Source: Desulfobacterales bacterium
GTDB lineage: Bacteria; Desulfobacterota; Dissulfuribacteria; Dissulfuribacterales; JAMONC01
Assembly (NCBI GenBank): GCA_027066725.1
Contig: JAMONC010000342.1
Coordinates: 1-5,744 of the forward strand
Length of the DNA stretch: 5,744 nt
Direction: 5' to 3'
Shown piece by piece: positions 5,742-5,744 of the stretch (position 1 is the first letter of the stretch; every line of letters begins with the position of its first letter). The translations under genes were made by a program, and so were the position numbers. The notes under the pieces were generated by a model, which saw only the letters and a program-made list of their open reading frames with translations, did not search any database and was not told the origin of the DNA.

Positions 5742-5744
5742 AAT

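Overview
The window reads as ordinary chromosome from a low-GC bacterium, with three genes running leftward on the minus strand and one gene running rightward at the right end. The best taxonomic hint is the FGAM synthase. It is a roughly 1000-residue enzyme with a built-in PurS-like N-terminal region and no glutaminase domain. From memory, this layout is typical of sulfate- and metal-reducing Desulfobacterota (former Deltaproteobacteria) and relatives. A low-GC member of that group, or a neighbouring phylum, is an inference from one protein and not a firm assignment.

Layout from right to left on the minus strand: purL (5161 to 2162) makes FGAM in purine synthesis. It is followed after 31 nt by a KtrB/TrkH-type potassium translocation subunit (2130 to 775). 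After another 21 nt comes a single-unit KtrA/TrkA-type RCK regulator (753 to 52). The tight spacing and lack of a recognisable terminator suggest one transcript. ktrB and ktrA form a complete two-component K+ uptake system: a pore with all four filter glycines, plus a cytosolic gating subunit. The pairing with a purine gene is unusual, although RCK subunits of this type are gated by adenine nucleotides. The 51 nt left of ktrA show no clear gene or terminator.

Positions 5162-5345 separate purL from a divergent, much more AT-rich gene (5346-5741). That gene encodes a small stand-alone rhodanese-like sulfurtransferase with an atypical active-site loop. This spacer holds a consensus -35 hexamer, a perfect 16-bp AT palindrome and a 12-bp direct repeat, all plausibly belonging to the rhodanese promoter.

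No RNA gene, mobile element, CRISPR array or riboswitch was recognised, and no clearly undescribed system is evident. The more interesting points are the purL-ktrBA linkage, the duplicated PurS-like fold inside PurL, a strong hairpin just inside the purL reading frame, two competing purL starts, and the variant rhodanese loop with its palindromic upstream region.
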